Below, piece after piece: positions 46,301 to 58,708 of a stretch of 64,000 nucleotides of DNA. Below the pieces are notes generated by a model. That model worked only from the letters and a program-made list of their open reading frames with translations. It was not told the DNA's origin and did no database searches. The first letter of the stretch is position 1. Each line of letters opens with the position of its first letter. Position numbers and translations under genes: made by a program. The stretch comes from Leucocoprinus leucothites (lineage: Eukaryota > Basidiomycota > Agaricomycetes > Agaricales > Agaricaceae): contig JAACJO010000008.1 of the NCBI GenBank assembly GCA_013368445.1, positions 558,001 through 622,000 of the forward strand, written 5' to 3'.

Positions 46301-49300
46301 TTGATAGTGGGGCACGTTGCCTCTAGAATTCTCCTCGACTCTACCCGCAGTTCATCCTTTGTCAATGACACGATAGAAGAGGTACACTCTGCTATCAGTG
46401 CCTCAACCTCGAGCTCGGGCCCCAGGTTCTTGGGGGAAATTAGCTCAAGTTGACCCTAAAGCCTAGTTGTGCTTACAATAGAGCATACTGCCTGTTGGAG
46501 CTGCACAGAGACAGGCACCAACAACGGTGTTAGCTTGATTTCAAGAGCTCGCTTGAAGCGCAGTCTGATGGTGGTGGATCCTCGTCCTGAATCAGGTGTA
46601 ACAGGCAACGGATCCCGGGCTGTCCGCTGAGCGTCGGTTGTGTCTGATTCGGCAAATCCTGAAGTGGAGCCACGGCCGCGATCCTGTTTCCACCTACTCA
46701 GCCAAAGTGAAAACCTTCGAATCGTTTAGGCAACGCACCTTCGTTAAAGTGAAGGAGGGAATTTCCCAAAAGCCATAGTCATTACGACGGGTGGACGCAT
46801 ATTGCTTTGTGAGATGTGCATAATACATCAATAAAGGCCCATCTCGGCTCGGTTCGTGACCTAGCAATTCTCAGTAAGGACCGCTGAAGTGTCGAAAACA
46901 CTTACCTTCAAGGTCTGTCCATTCACTATCCGTAGAGCCTCCATCGGTTAGGTCCGCATCATCTGACTCGTCTCCACTTGACATTTGTTGCTCTTCATCA
47001 ACGATATAAATCGGAGTTGATGTTCGTGTTCTCCTGGACATGAAGTCAATATTACTTTGCCCCAACAAGAAATTCGAAGCCACTCACGCAAGCCTAGCAT
47101 CCCGATCTGCTTCAGACACTAATTCCTCTGCATCAGAATCGGAGGCATTGCCGGTACCAGAAGCATGCCTCAGGTGCAGAGGAGAAAATGGTTTCCGCGG
47201 TTGGGGCTGAACAACCCGGATGCTTGGACTCTTGCGAGGGTTCGGAAATTGCGGTTGAGGAAGATAAACTCCGTTCCTATGCAATCTTCGACCTTGTTGA
47301 AAAAGATCAGCTAGTTCAAAGGACTTGGAAGAACTTGGCTCACCTCCTTCCATTCGGCTAAGCAGTCTCGTCACACGGTCCGTCAGCCGATCTTGTTCAT
47401 TAACAAAGGCACGCTGTCGTTCGATGTGTTCTTTGAATCCCTTGGGAGCCGCATATATGTCAACGTATAGGTCAGTCGCAATGTCTGCTGCTTCAAGCCA
47501 GGCATTCCGTTCAGTTGAGGCATTCAGCAAAACCTTCACCCCAAGATGAGGCATACGCAGCCCAGTGGACTTGCTGTAGTTAACTCCACCAACATCGTTA
47601 CTGTCTACTTTTATGCCAGAGTTGCAGAGAATTTGGAGGGCTGCGCTATTAACCCGCAGTACAGTTTCCACTGACTTGACGTTGACCTTGTAAAATGTAA
47701 CTGCATGGAACTGAGTTCGTATAGCCCGTTGAGAAGGTGAAAGGCTCACTATCTGGATCAACAGGAGACATGTATTCTGCTGCGGGAGCATTTGCCAAGT
47801 CTGTGAATCCCAAGCCGAAAGACCTTCCAACATGGGCCAAAATCTGAGCATCAGTAAGGGACATATCGAACTTCACGTGGCCAGAAGTAATCTCCCATAT
47901 ACAAAGATATGTTGAAGTCCGTGGCATAGGTCCAAATAAACGATTCGCGACAATGTCCACGCCTGAGAGTGAATGTAAGCCAGAGACAAGGATATAATCA
48001 ATGTCAGACTTGCCATCGATCAGCATGATCCTCTGGCCTTGTTTCGTGCGCTCGTAAGAAAGTCGTAGAGGGAAATTATAATCTATGTGGCCGCGTATAG
48101 CGGGTGAATTATAGGACATTTCTATGGTGCTTCTCAGTACCAAATCCTTTCAAAAATATGAAGGAAGTGCTCACCAAAAAAGAAGTCATGTAAACGTAAA
48201 TGTAATTGCAGTTCAGATATTGACAAGATAGTACATGGGCCAGTTCCTAGTGTCCCAACAGCTCCTGCAGGCAAGACGAGGGCACCTCCATTGACCAACA
48301 TGGACATAGTACACTGGAACATATTGTTCTAGGCAATGATGAGCATACGTTGTGTATGAATTAAAATGTAGCCTTACTTTTCCCTCGCGGTATTTCAAAT
48401 TGACTGGATCCCCAACAGGAACATTCCTCCTGCGTTTATCGATATATTCGTAGAGTGTCGAGAAATTCGTGAATGATCCAAGATAATTGTCGCGCAACAC
48501 CATCCAGTATCTTATTGACCAGCCCACACATAGATAAATAAGCTCGGTCGCCTAAACAAAGAATGACAATTTGTCAGGCAGAGAGGGTGCGGAAAAGACA
48601 CACCTCGAAGTTCAGGGTCAAATGGTCTACAGCATCCGCTCTTGGTTCGGAGTGGTATAGATATGATGCTTTAAGAACGACTAGTCCGACCTTGGCTAGG
48701 TTGCAACCTTCTTTGGGTATATACGCAGCACGAGTGTTCCACCGAGGTAACGAGAAATCTACTGAGACATTTGGCACTTTGACAACAAACTGCACATTGG
48801 TTGATTCGGGCCTGAACTTGTTAGAGGGAATGGTCACGCTGGTATCAAGCCGCTCTCCCCGTAAAGTCACCAAAGCTGTCACGCCATTAGCATTAATCTG
48901 ACTTAAGGAAGGTCAGAACACTTACCATTGTCCTCACGAACAAGTGGCTTGTCAATGATGTTTTGATCATTGGCATATAGGTTCATTTCGTAACGATGAA
49001 GGTTGAGATTGACCGAATAGACGGTTGGAACCCATCTTTTCCAGTCACTCGGAGGACCAGATGCCCAGTCCTTTCCAAGGTCGGTAAACATGTTGACGTG
49101 GTCTCGCAGCAGATAGAGGACAGGTTGACGAAATATGATGTCAAACGTCCACGTTCTTTCATCGTTCCATTTCAACGGCGATGGAAGGTCACCATGTACC
49201 TGAGAGAAGTTAAATACGAGAGTTATCGAGGGATACAAAAACTTACACGACAGGACTCTGCAGAAATCAAGCGGATATCATTCAGGCTCGATGTCACAGA

Positions 49301-51271
49301 GATGTCATCGAGATGGACCTCGAACACAGTTTCATATCCGGAGCGCCCTGCAACGACAGGTATTAAATAATTAATTGACGATCGATCGGCAACTGTGACG
49401 CTAATAGACGCCGGTTCTCTCCGACGAGATCTTTTTGGTACCTCTGATAGACCATCCCACTGCCAATCCTATTGAAAATATTAGAGGCTGAGATACTTCA
49501 AGAGACCTGAACATACCTTCGATGCTTCTCTGAATGGAATGTGTAAGGTGGTTTCATTCCTCAACTCCACAAAAATCTGCAACGCGGTCCATATCCGTTT
49601 GTCCCCTGGTTCAAGTCGACGTGTTCGTTCCGCTGCTTGGTACGTCGGCGGAAAGAACGCTTTCTGAATCTCAGTCCTAATAAAACCGCATGTCAATCAG
49701 TGTCCTCACATACAGAAGGCGGAGAATCACCTCTGTCGGTCGGCCCATGGTCCATATCTCAAAAACCCTCCATGTATAACAAACTCGAGCACCCAGTCAG
49801 GAGAAATGTCGCCATTTCCAAACTCGTACGACTCCGGATGGGACTGTTCCTCGATGGGCGGAACATCACCGACCACATCCACAAGATAAGTCAGCTCCAG
49901 CAAAGGGGTCTCTAAAACTTTGCGTTCGATGGCGTATTCAAGGGTAGAGAAGTCGGCACCAATGGACGTCTCGTTCCCAGCAGACTTTCCGTGTTTAGAC
50001 TGTGATCGAATAGTAGAGGCCTTGAAATTTCTCTGCCTTTGGCGATTCCGGCCATACTTGAGCGTTAGAGGAAAAAGGGTCAGCTGCCGCCAAATGCGCT
50101 GAAAAGAGCGATAAGATAGGTACGACGAAGCACTTCGATACCTATTCCAAGATGAGCGCAAGATTTAAAAACCAGATTCAAGCGGAACGCACTGGTCGAC
50201 GCGATCATGCAATAGTTCTCCAAGTGTTGACATGGGATCAACAAAGTGTTCATTTTCTGCCAACTGGATAACAGCACCGCGAAAATTGAGGGCAAGAACT
50301 TGCTTGTAGAGGTCGTACTTGGATCTGGCCTGCGCATGTGAACAGTCATTTTGCTTGCACGAGCGCATGAGCATATATACTCACCTGAGTAATGCCAAAA
50401 CTCCCTTGACAAACACTAAATTCTGCGACGAGCAGACTAGGGGTTGAAAGGTTTCCGCATGTAATAACCCCTTTCGAAACCTGAATCCCCAGTGGCAATA
50501 GTTCTTTTGGGTCCAGTACCGGCATCTGCTGCTTGAACCACGTAAATACTTGTTGTATTGTTGCAGGGACACGCAAGGCGCGCTTTGCTTGCTCCCTCGG
50601 TGTTGATTCTGCATTGGGCATTAAGTCAACCCAACTAGTTCAAAGACAATGTAACACTAACCGAAACGATTCAGCCTCTGTGAAGAACGATTCCTGTCTG
50701 TTGAACGTGAAATGTTCCTGCCTAGACTCTCCTCCATTTGAGCAAGAATGCTTTCATATGCTGCTGTTCGATTATAGAGGAACCATTCGAAGCCTTGAAG
50801 AGTTATCTGTATGCGACAAGAAGGGAGCTGGGAACGCTGGTCTGCACCATCAAGTAAGCAAGCTGCAGATAAAAGGCGGTATAAAGTGGGAACATACGCT
50901 CGTCTCCTTTGACATAGAGCTCATCCCCCGTCATAGGTCTCCGGAGCCAATAGCGCCATTGTATCTGGCCCTTGACAATCTTGATAGTTTGATTACTTGA
51001 ATGGTAATGGACGTCCTTCAGGAGGATACGGCCAGTCAATAGAGAAAAATGTATAGAGCCTATTTAGCGTAACCTCAGAACTGGGGCACCAATGACAAGG
51101 AACAAGGAATTAACCTATCTCAACCCACGAGCTCGAACCCTCTTGGTTCCAGTACAGTAGTCGGAATACCAAGCCCAGCACAAATCCTAGGATACGGTTC
51201 CAGTAAAAAAAGTAAAGAATGAGCGCCACAACGATGCAGATACATGATATCAGAAGAAGTTGGTCGAGCAT
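40342..51271 (-). CDS. CSF1: Csf1 / BLTP1-type bridge-like lipid transfer protein
   Basis: The largest gene of the window: ~10.9 kb on the minus strand, many exons, roughly 3,200 residues. Csf1 (animal KIAA1109/BLTP1/Tweek) forms a long hydrophobic groove that conducts lipids between membranes at contact sites. The start (MLDQLLLISCICIVVALILY, then FFYWNRILGFVLGL) is the N-terminal membrane anchor. It is followed by the family signature LLTGRILLKDVHYHSSNQTI, then IQWRYWLRR. The interior is a long series of beta-rich repeats without catalytic motifs, as expected. The C-terminus has DVMHPFFMKKAGFNLEDSLP, then QYVNEFATIPLEEIMDVLLK. Several single exons exceed 1.4 kb (for example 40342-41811 and 43762-46371). 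Yeast Csf1 is slightly shorter. Internal exon borders were not all verified. Start ATG 51269-51271, stop TGA 40342-40344. Confidence 0.9.
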
Positions 51272-51538
51272 GGTGCAGTTGGGCAATTAGACTATGAGGA
51301 GTAACGCGTGGAGACTGTGAGGTCGCGTTGGAATAAAAGTTGTCGAAAAGGATATTTGTGCTCGCAGGTCGCGTCCAAGGACCAGTACGAAGGGACTGCT
51401 CAATACAAGGATGGCATTGGGGTGTAAAGCACGCACACCAAACAAGCTCAGTCAGGAGGCTAGCTCAAACCAAATTTAATTCACGCGCTTCGGGGTCACC
51501 GAACCCTGATTATATCATCGACCACAACTCCATCAACC

Positions 51539-51801
51539 ATGAATGCCAGTAAAATAGCCAAAGATGCACAGACTCCTCTCAAGAAATTCGCCTATGCTTC
51601 AACGGTCACCTGTTCAACTCAAGCTTCCGCCTATGGCAAATGCATCGCAGCTAGCTACATGGATGTAAGGCGGGACATGTGCAAGGAGGAGTTTGCCAAG
51701 TTTGCCGAGTGCTTACGCACAACTGTGAGTTGCCTACGCATATGCATGCAACACAGTATCACACAGCTAACCACGCACCATAGCTGAAACGCAAGTGGTG
51801 A
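51539..51801 (+). CDS. Twin-CX9C mitochondrial protein, NDUFAF8-like
   Basis: Two exons (51539-51724 and 51784-51801) give 67 residues. A helix-turn-helix CHCH protein: first pair CSTQASAYGKC, second CKEEFAKFAEC, each Cys-x9-Cys, the substrate pattern of the Mia40 import pathway of the intermembrane space. The sequence around them (LKKFAYASTVTCSTQASAYG, CIAASYMDV, MCKEEF, LKRKW at the end) fits the NDUFAF8 (C17orf89) family of respiratory complex I assembly factors. Identification of the CHCH fold is firm; the NDUFAF8 assignment is likely but rests on a short sequence. The second exon encodes only five residues and the stop. It is head-to-head with CSF1 (267 bases between starts) and 84 bases from the convergent DUF1746 gene. 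Confidence 0.8.
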
Positions 51802-51885
51802 AGCTTGCAAACCTTTTCATCCGCAAGCGGCATAACTACCATCCAACCATCCGATAATAAAATAATAAAATCATAATTAAGCAGT

Positions 51886-52829
51886 CTATCCCAGGCCTCC
51901 AGGAATCCGTCCACCACTTCCATTACCTCCGCTACCACCACCGCTGCCCCCACCCCCTGTGTTTCGTGTGGTACCGCCTGTATTAGCAGAGCCCCGCTCT
52001 CGCCTGGCTCGCGCATTTGCGCGCATGATCATTCGTAAACTTGCAGGTAAAGGTAGTGCTGTGGTGTTTGGCAGGGGAAGTAGAGATTCGTCGCGTTGGG
52101 GCACAGGGGGAGGGGGGTTACGGAGTCTACTAATTACTTGTGAAAACTGTAAATCAATAATACATGAGGTTGGATTCTTTCTTGAGTCCTTTGTTATACT
52201 GGTTTCTGGGGTATCTGGGTCGGATGGCGACGAAGGTCGAAAGTCCATTGCAAGTGGAGAGTACCCGCTCGTGAGGGGAGTCGATGGTATGGAAGCTTCT
52301 GGGAGGAGGACATCAAGCGCATCCGCATCGGTGCTCCTGTAGTAGAGCTGTGTTTCATAGGCAAGAGTTGCAATGAGGAGCTGTAAAAAGGCGATGAACA
52401 GGTCCAACGAGAGGAGTTGTATCCTGGAAGGCGTATAGGCTATTCACATCATGCTCAGAGATAGTATTCCAGAGTACGAAAGCTAATAACTCACACAAGC
52501 CAATGAAGTCAATGACGAGTGCTCGCCCTTCCGATGCACCCTGGATGGCGTGGATCCACAGCGCGACGGCATTACAGAACAGGATGAGGACATAGAAAAA
52601 CCGGAGCGGGTGTGACGGGTCAAATGGCACACATTGGAGCTGGACGAGTAGACGTGAAAGATAGATGAAAACCGATGGCGACAAGAGGAACGATAGCGTG
52701 GAGAGCTGGCGGATAAGGCTGTCGAGCTACAGATGTTATTCGCGGTTAGTTGTGCCAAACTGGCGGTTGTTCAAGAGAGCTTACTGAATGGACGAGGTGC
52801 TGGCGTTGAGCATAGTATCGAGTGGGCAT
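51886..52829 (-). CDS. DUF1746 membrane protein, Dsc4-like
   Basis: A minus-strand gene starting MPTRYYAQRQHLVHSLDSLI, about 290 residues. The N-terminal part carries DUF1746: RQLSTLSFLLSPSVFIYLSR, HPLRFFYVLILFCNAVALWI and, after an intron, a last hydrophobic helix (SLDLFIAFLQLLIATLAYE), that is three to four membrane segments. DUF1746 proteins include Dsc4 of the fission-yeast Dsc E3 ligase complex, which acts in SREBP processing and Golgi/endosome quality control. The middle has an acidic and Ser/Pro-rich linker with DLQFSQVISRLRNPPPPVP. The tail is unusually glycine-rich (TGGGGSGGGSGGNGSGG). The domain is recognised from memory; membership in a Dsc complex is inference. It is convergent with the CHCH gene. 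Confidence 0.72.
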
Positions 52830-53096
52830 GACATATAACTAGTAAACGTAAAAGCAGCTCAGCGAGAACTGCTGCGAGGGCTTGCCGGGTGCAAGCGAAT
52901 ATTAAACCTCAGCGACAAGATTCGGAGTGGGTAGGTTATCCAGTGGTGCCAGTGATGGGCACGAGACAATGTTTCCTTGCTTGTTCTTGTGTACTCTTTT
53001 GACTAGTACGTAGTCACACAAACTCGACAGATTCAATAATTGCGATCCTGACTACCTAGTTGTCCCAAATGTTTAAGTAGAAAAAAAAGTCTAATA

Positions 53097-54293
53097 TCAC
53101 AGACGTGGCGCCGAATGCTCTGGAGGCTGAGAAGTAGGATAGGGATAGAGAGGTAACACATCCACATCCTGTGCGTAAGAATTTGATGGTCCTCCAACTG
53201 ATTTTATTTCCGACCGTCGCACGGACGCTTCCGCCTCATCCATGGGCGGAGAGGTTTCAACGTCGACTTCTTGTTCGCGCTCTATTCTTTGCATCCTTGC
53301 TTTCTCCTCGTCCGAAATCTCACTGTGCGTCCAGGTACCGCCCCCATAACCGACTTCCACCGGCGTAGCTGGCCGTCCTTGGTCCATGAAGGTTTTGAAC
53401 CTGCGCGGTGTTTGCACAGGGAGCGTCGGCGGAGGTATTCTTGCCTCTCGGTAGGGATCATACTCCGTCGCACTGTGATCGTTGTACAACGGGGAGCCTA
53501 ATGGCTCAAGCTCGTGTGAACTAGCGAGCGTAGAGTAGCGAACCCTAGCCGCTTCAAGTCTGAAAGCATCTTCAATCCCTTGCCTTGTTTGCCGTTTGTA
53601 CGATTTCTCCCTACTGAGTTGCCACACATAACGTGTGACAATCAAAGCACCGTCTACGGTCTGTGAGCACGCACAAGAGGACTGTAAACCCCATTGAGTA
53701 CTCACAAAGTTCGATAAGGAGAACTAGAACTGCCAAGACAATGTAAGTAGTCCTTCCAAACGAAAACAGCTTCGTGCATTGTGCCGCTGCATCACCAGCT
53801 GGGCTGCAAAAGTTTCTATCTGCCGTGTTGACTGTTTGAATGACCACGACAAGAAACCATATAGCAACACCGAAATTCAGGAGGAAATGCACGTATGTGA
53901 TATTGGCGTAGATCTTTATAAAGCTCAGCTTGCGCACGATGGAACCAACCAAACTGCATTGTACATAAGGTCAAGAAGAAAGAGAGAAAGACGAGGGGCG
54001 TACCCGAATATCGACGCGCCAAAGAGAAATGTTTCCACCAAACCACCGATTACAAATGCAGCTCTCAGTCCTGAGCTCATGGTATGATTAACTGTTAGGG
54101 ATGTCATCTCAGGTTGGACCTTGCTACATCTAAAACTTGAACACTCGCCTGATAACTGATACCACAAGGCAACAGAAAGGACACCCGAAAAGATTATCCC
54201 CAAAACAGCCATAACTATTACACCTAGCCGAACAGGGATACAACAGCAGAATTTAGTCCGTCCAAAAAACAATTCTCGATAGCTAAACGGCAT
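53097..54293 (-). CDS. Tetraspan membrane protein of unknown function
   Basis: Not assigned to a named family. The minus-strand gene starts MPFSYRELFFGRTKFCCCIP and encodes about 350 residues. Four hydrophobic helices are visible: LGVIVMAVLGIIFSGVLSVA, LRAAFVIGGLVETFLFGASI, YVHFLLNFGVAIWFLVVVIQ and RTTYIVLAVLVLLIELYGAL. Between helices 3 and 4 a loop with FCSPAGDAAAQCTKLF could form a disulfide. The ~190-residue C-terminal tail is cytosolic-type: basic, then Pro-rich with EYDPYREARIPPPTLP, then acidic (EQEVDVETSPPMDEAEASVR). This topology is common among basidiomycete 'MARVEL-like' hypothetical proteins but no diagnostic motif is present. One internal segment may be a GC-AG intron (see findings). 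Downstream introns include one inside the last helix. Confidence 0.72.
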
Positions 54294-55705
54294 GGCGTAT
54301 CACAGATAAGTCAGTGAGAAAGGCAATGAACGAGGGGGGTTATATAGGGCTGGAGCTAGAGTAGTTGGGTATGGGCAGTGAGCACTGTATGGTTCTAGCC
54401 GTTACAATGCTGTGAAAGCAGTGTCAACTGTTTCGACGCCATCACACCAGCATTAGCTGGAACAGGGCGCTTGATCACTTAGGGTTACCATAAATATGTT
54501 TTCCACACCAGTCATCTGGCATTCTCGTTAGCTAACTCGGAAGAGATGTGCAGACCCTTGGAGGTAAACTACGTTCAAAGGGGTAGCCACTGGTATAAAG
54601 ACATGAAGCATTTTTTGCTTCACTGAATCACTGAATACGTTCAAGTTGCTCTGGAGTACCTGGGAAACGTAGAGCCGTCACTACGGATTGATGGAAGGTA
54701 AGATAGCTAGAGGCTAAAATTGACAGACCTTACATTTTGAGGCATGCGCAGTCCCAGCTCCAACTTATTCTTGATCATGAAAAGTTGGGCGCACTATCAG
54801 CTCAGTTCACAGGCATTGAACATGGTAAATAATGCTCCAGTTGAATTGAGGTATGAGTACAGTTCTGGCAGTAACAGATGCTAGAGTGGCCGATCATTGG
54901 GATTTTTTCATTGAAAGTGACATTACACACGCAAGGTCCATCTTGATTCTTCTGATCCATAACGGTGTATTCCTAAAAACTCACCTGATCCAGGTGCTTA
55001 TTCAATCGAGTCCGGTAGAAGTTCATCAAGTATAGAATGTCTTCTTCCTCCCTCCAGTATTCAATGAAATAATGAATTTTGGGCTATGAGGAGAAATACT
55101 GGACTCGGTATTCGCACATTTCCTTGCAGATGACTTATTATGGACTTGGGTTTTCATGGGAAGCCCGACTTACAGAATTTCCTGCGCACCCGTGCCACGC
55201 CTACCGCACACTACTACGTACTGCACAGGTACCACACGTCTTAGACGCATGGTACTGCGTTCATGCTTTCTGCCAAGAGTTTCTCTCCAACTATTGTAAT
55301 ACAGTGCCTAGCATATAACTGTTTCAGGATATCTTTAGCTTGAATAGGAGCCCTGGCAGACGTGTTTTTAGCACCTGATTTATCGTGACTTGTAAACCAA
55401 TACTGTCAGTACGTGTGGCACCTGCCTTGCCATATCCCGTCCACTCTTGTGGAAAAAAAAATTGGCTGAACTGTATGCTGCGGTCTGGTGCTTGATCTAA
55501 GTCCCGACTGGACGCGTCAGAACTAAAGCGCGATCGCGCGTTGAACGCCTTACAATTATTTGATCTTGAGGATGGATCCAAACACAGGACTATTGATCGC
55601 TTTGCCTTTTATATCTTTCCCCCATCCTCGCTTCTTCTGTGTATCTTGCTCACTCTCTGCCTCAAAGAAATAGTCTTCGGTCTGGAAATTTGACGCTCAT
55701 CAACT
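54294..55705. other. Intergenic region before the histone deacetylase gene
   Basis: 1.4 kb between two genes that point away from each other. No supported gene; short frames lack motifs. The last ~90 bases are C/T-rich, in keeping with a leader for the deacetylase gene. No RNA gene was recognised. Confidence 0.45.
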
Positions 55706-58023
55706 ATGGAATCGATCCTCAACAAAAAATCTGACGCCATGGATGTTGACGACGACAGCAAGGTGGTTTCCCCCAAACCCAAAAGCAGTCGTGCACGCGC
55801 CGCGTCGGTGCCATATAACCCGGCGATACCCAATTATACCGTTGGTTATGTATACTCTTCGGAAATGACCACCCACCTTAAACTTGGTAATGACCCTCAT
55901 CCGGAGCAGCCCTCACGAATTGTCTGGATATGGAAAACACTGGTTGAGAAAGAATACACCAAGAAGATGCTTTGGCTACCGATTCGAACTGTCAGTCGGG
56001 AAGAGGCACTCTTGGTTCACACTGAAGATCATTGGGATAAGGTTCAGGCCATACAACGTAAGCCAATTGTGTGTACCTGGTGTCGAAGCGTATGCCAACG
56101 GGATTATTCTTGAATTAGATATGCTGGACCAACAGATCGTTGATTCTGAAGCGTATTACGAGCAATTATCGCTTTATGTCATGGCTGGCACCACGAGAGC
56201 TGCTCTTTTGAGCTGTGGTGGAGTTATTGAAGCTGCTCTGGCAGTCGCTCGCGGTAGACTTAAGAAGTCCTTTGCCATTGTCCGGCCCCCAGGGCACCAC
56301 GCAGAACCGGATGAACATATGGGTTTTTGTTTCTTCAACAATATCGCTGTGGCTGCCCGTGTTGTCCAGCAGCTAACACCCATCAAGAAAATCCTGATTT
56401 TAGACTGGTAAGCTTCGTACATAAATGCACACAAGTATTCATTCTAATGGCAGTTCAGGGACGTTCACCATGGTATGATAAATGCCACTCCTAGTTCGCT
56501 CCAACTGACACATGTTCATAGGAAATGGCACTCAGCGGGCCTTTAATGATGATCCCTCTGTTCTTTATATCTCAATCCACCGATATGAACAGGGGAATTT
56601 CTACCCTACTGGTCCCTTCGGTAGCATGCAATCATGCGGAGAGGAGGCGGGACTGGGATAGTAGGTTGATGATGACGCATACAATCACTCTTTAACACTT
56701 TGCTCCAGCTCCGTTAACGTCCCATGGCCATGCGCTGGAATGGGTGACGCAGACTACATCCACGCTTTTCAGAAGATCGTGCTGCCAATCGCAATGGAAT
56801 TTGCGCCTGACTTAGTTATGAGTATGTTCTTTTTGATTCTACCATGCCCCGTGCGGATCATTCATGAAAACAATATCCAGTTTCGGCTGGGTTTGATGCT
56901 GCTGCAGGTGATGAACTTGGGGAGTGCTTGGTCTCTCCTGCTGGATATGCTCACATGACACACATGTTGGCTGGTCTAGCCAACGGACGCATGGTAGTCG
57001 CTCTTGAGGTCAGTCTACAAACCGCTACGAAAATGCAATTTTGTTGACTTGACATTCTTGTGCTGGGAAGGGTGGTTACAACCTGGATTCTATCTCTGTT
57101 TCGGCATTGGCTGTCACAAGAGTGTTGTTGGGCGAGGCGCCCGACCAATTAACTTCATTTACGGCCAGTGAGGAAGCTACTGAAACGGTTTGGCAAGTAG
57201 CAAAAGAACAGAGCAAATATTGGAAGAGCGTGGACCCTCGTTCCTGCGAGCCTCGTGAAGGTCTGTCTTATCTCTTGTGTACTCGATGGACGTTAACCTC
57301 TCTCTAGAGTATGAAAACACTGCAGTTTCACTGCCTGGTAAGCCCACCAATCAGGATGATGACTTGTGCTGATAATCCACTAGAAATCCTCAAGGCATAC
57401 CGACAGCAGTATTTGTTTGAGACGCTTGGGATGATGCAGATTCCATTGCTCAGGCCTGAGATGGAGCAGCGGCTTTCTTGTCAATTCCTGTGCAGGTATG
57501 GTTCCAGCAGGCCCTGGCATCGTGCCGCATGCTCAAGTTCATCAGCCCAGATTTGTTCACTAACAAGACACTTGTCGTGTTTGTTCACGAGTTGTGAGTT
57601 GACTTCCACCCTGCTGCGAACTGGATGGTGACGGTAACATACCATCAGTGGAAACCTTCGATTTGAACTTGAATCATCAGCTACTTGCAATCCCGATCTA
57701 GAGCAATCTTATTTGGTACGCTGTCTTAACTCTGTGAGCATACATAAACTAATGCTTGGTTCATTGAGATTGATTTCTCAAAAGATCTCGTTGAATGGGT
57801 CAAGGCCGACGGGTATTCTCTTCTCGACGCTAACTTATTCCCTAAGCCACCTGCGACTATCTTGTCCTCTGTAAGAGTCCCCTGGATCCACAAAGCTGAA
57901 ACAGCCATTCACACTGCTCTGGTCTTTTTTTAGCGTACGAAATCCTCGGATAATCTCGCTCAAGATACCCTAATCTACATTTGGGACAACTATATCCAGT
58001 TCGTCCGCCGTCGTCTGGGCTAA
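55706..58023 (+). CDS. HDA1: Class II histone deacetylase (Hda1/Clr3 type) with Arb2 tail
   Basis: A multi-exon gene encoding roughly 650-700 residues. Hda1/Clr3 deacetylates histones H2B and H3 in gene silencing. A disordered N-terminus ([20 protein letters not shown]) precedes the catalytic domain: [58 protein letters not shown] (zinc Asp/His), [34 protein letters not shown] and the tyrosine loop [12 protein letters not shown]. All catalytic residues are present. The last ~200 residues resemble the Arb2 domain of fungal Hda1 ([56 protein letters not shown]). The exon joins through WDVHHGNGTQ and [11 protein letters not shown] close in frame. The gene is convergent with an uncertain small gene. 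Confidence 0.93.
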
Positions 58024-58071
58024 CCCCCTCTCACATTACCTTTAGACTCTCAGGAGCAAATAAAATTGTCC

Positions 58072-58656
58072 TTATAGGCCACGGCCCGGGATGTCAGCCT
58101 CTTGTGCACTTGATGGATCGGCGGCGTATGCAATCTTTCCTTTCATCTTGAGGGTTTCAATCATATTCATAATATTTGACAGCGTCTGGCATCTCGAAGT
58201 ATGTGAGAGCTGTGATCCAGGTCGTTGGGCCACAAAAAGCGCCCACGGTGCCGATGTCGTCTGACGACATTCGGAATTGGTATCGGAAGGTGTGTGTTCG
58301 ATCATTGTACTCGAGAAGCTTTTGACTTATGATTCCATAGCACTCGTTCGTAATCGTGCCATCCACACACCCCATCCTCAGTCCCCATGCTAAGGCCAAA
58401 GATTTACGAAGACATGGAACGATTATACCCATTGGTCTGTTTCTCTCCAAAGGCTTTGTATACACTTTTGTTTACTTTGTGTAGATGAAACCCGGCAGAT
58501 GAAACTACTTACGACAGGCCTTCCAGCAATTAAGGATATTGTAAAGGGCGCAACGGCAGTTCAAAAACCAGCCCCCAACGCCACAAGAGCCAATCCACCT
58601 ACGACCAAAGTTATTGCATGATCATACGTCCCACATCTTTCATTACGCTTTCGCAT
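58072..58656 (-). CDS. Uncertain small minus-strand gene or remnant
   Basis: Low-confidence. Reading leftward from ATG 58654-58656 there is a short peptide with a hydrophobic stretch (HAITLVVGGLALVALGAGF) that meets an in-frame TGA, after which the same frame continues hydrophobic (TAVAPFTISLIAGRP). Further on, a second frame of ~90 codons is open (from MGIIVPCLRKSLALAWGLRM to EMPDAVKYYEYD), and a third ends IETLKMKGKIAYAADPSS. I could not join these with confident splice sites. It may be a small membrane-protein gene with introns that I misplace, or a decaying gene. No family is recognised. Confidence 0.22.
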
Positions 58657-58708
58657 TGCTATAACTTTTAATTGTGTATTCCTAATGTCAGGGTATGTAC
58701 GGTAATAT

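Noticed and set aside
40342..51271. Vps13 as the identity of the giant minus-strand gene
   Set aside because: The N-terminal membrane anchor and the LLTGRILLKDVHYH and IQWRYW motifs are those of Csf1. Vps13 lacks the N-terminal transmembrane helix and begins with a chorein motif.
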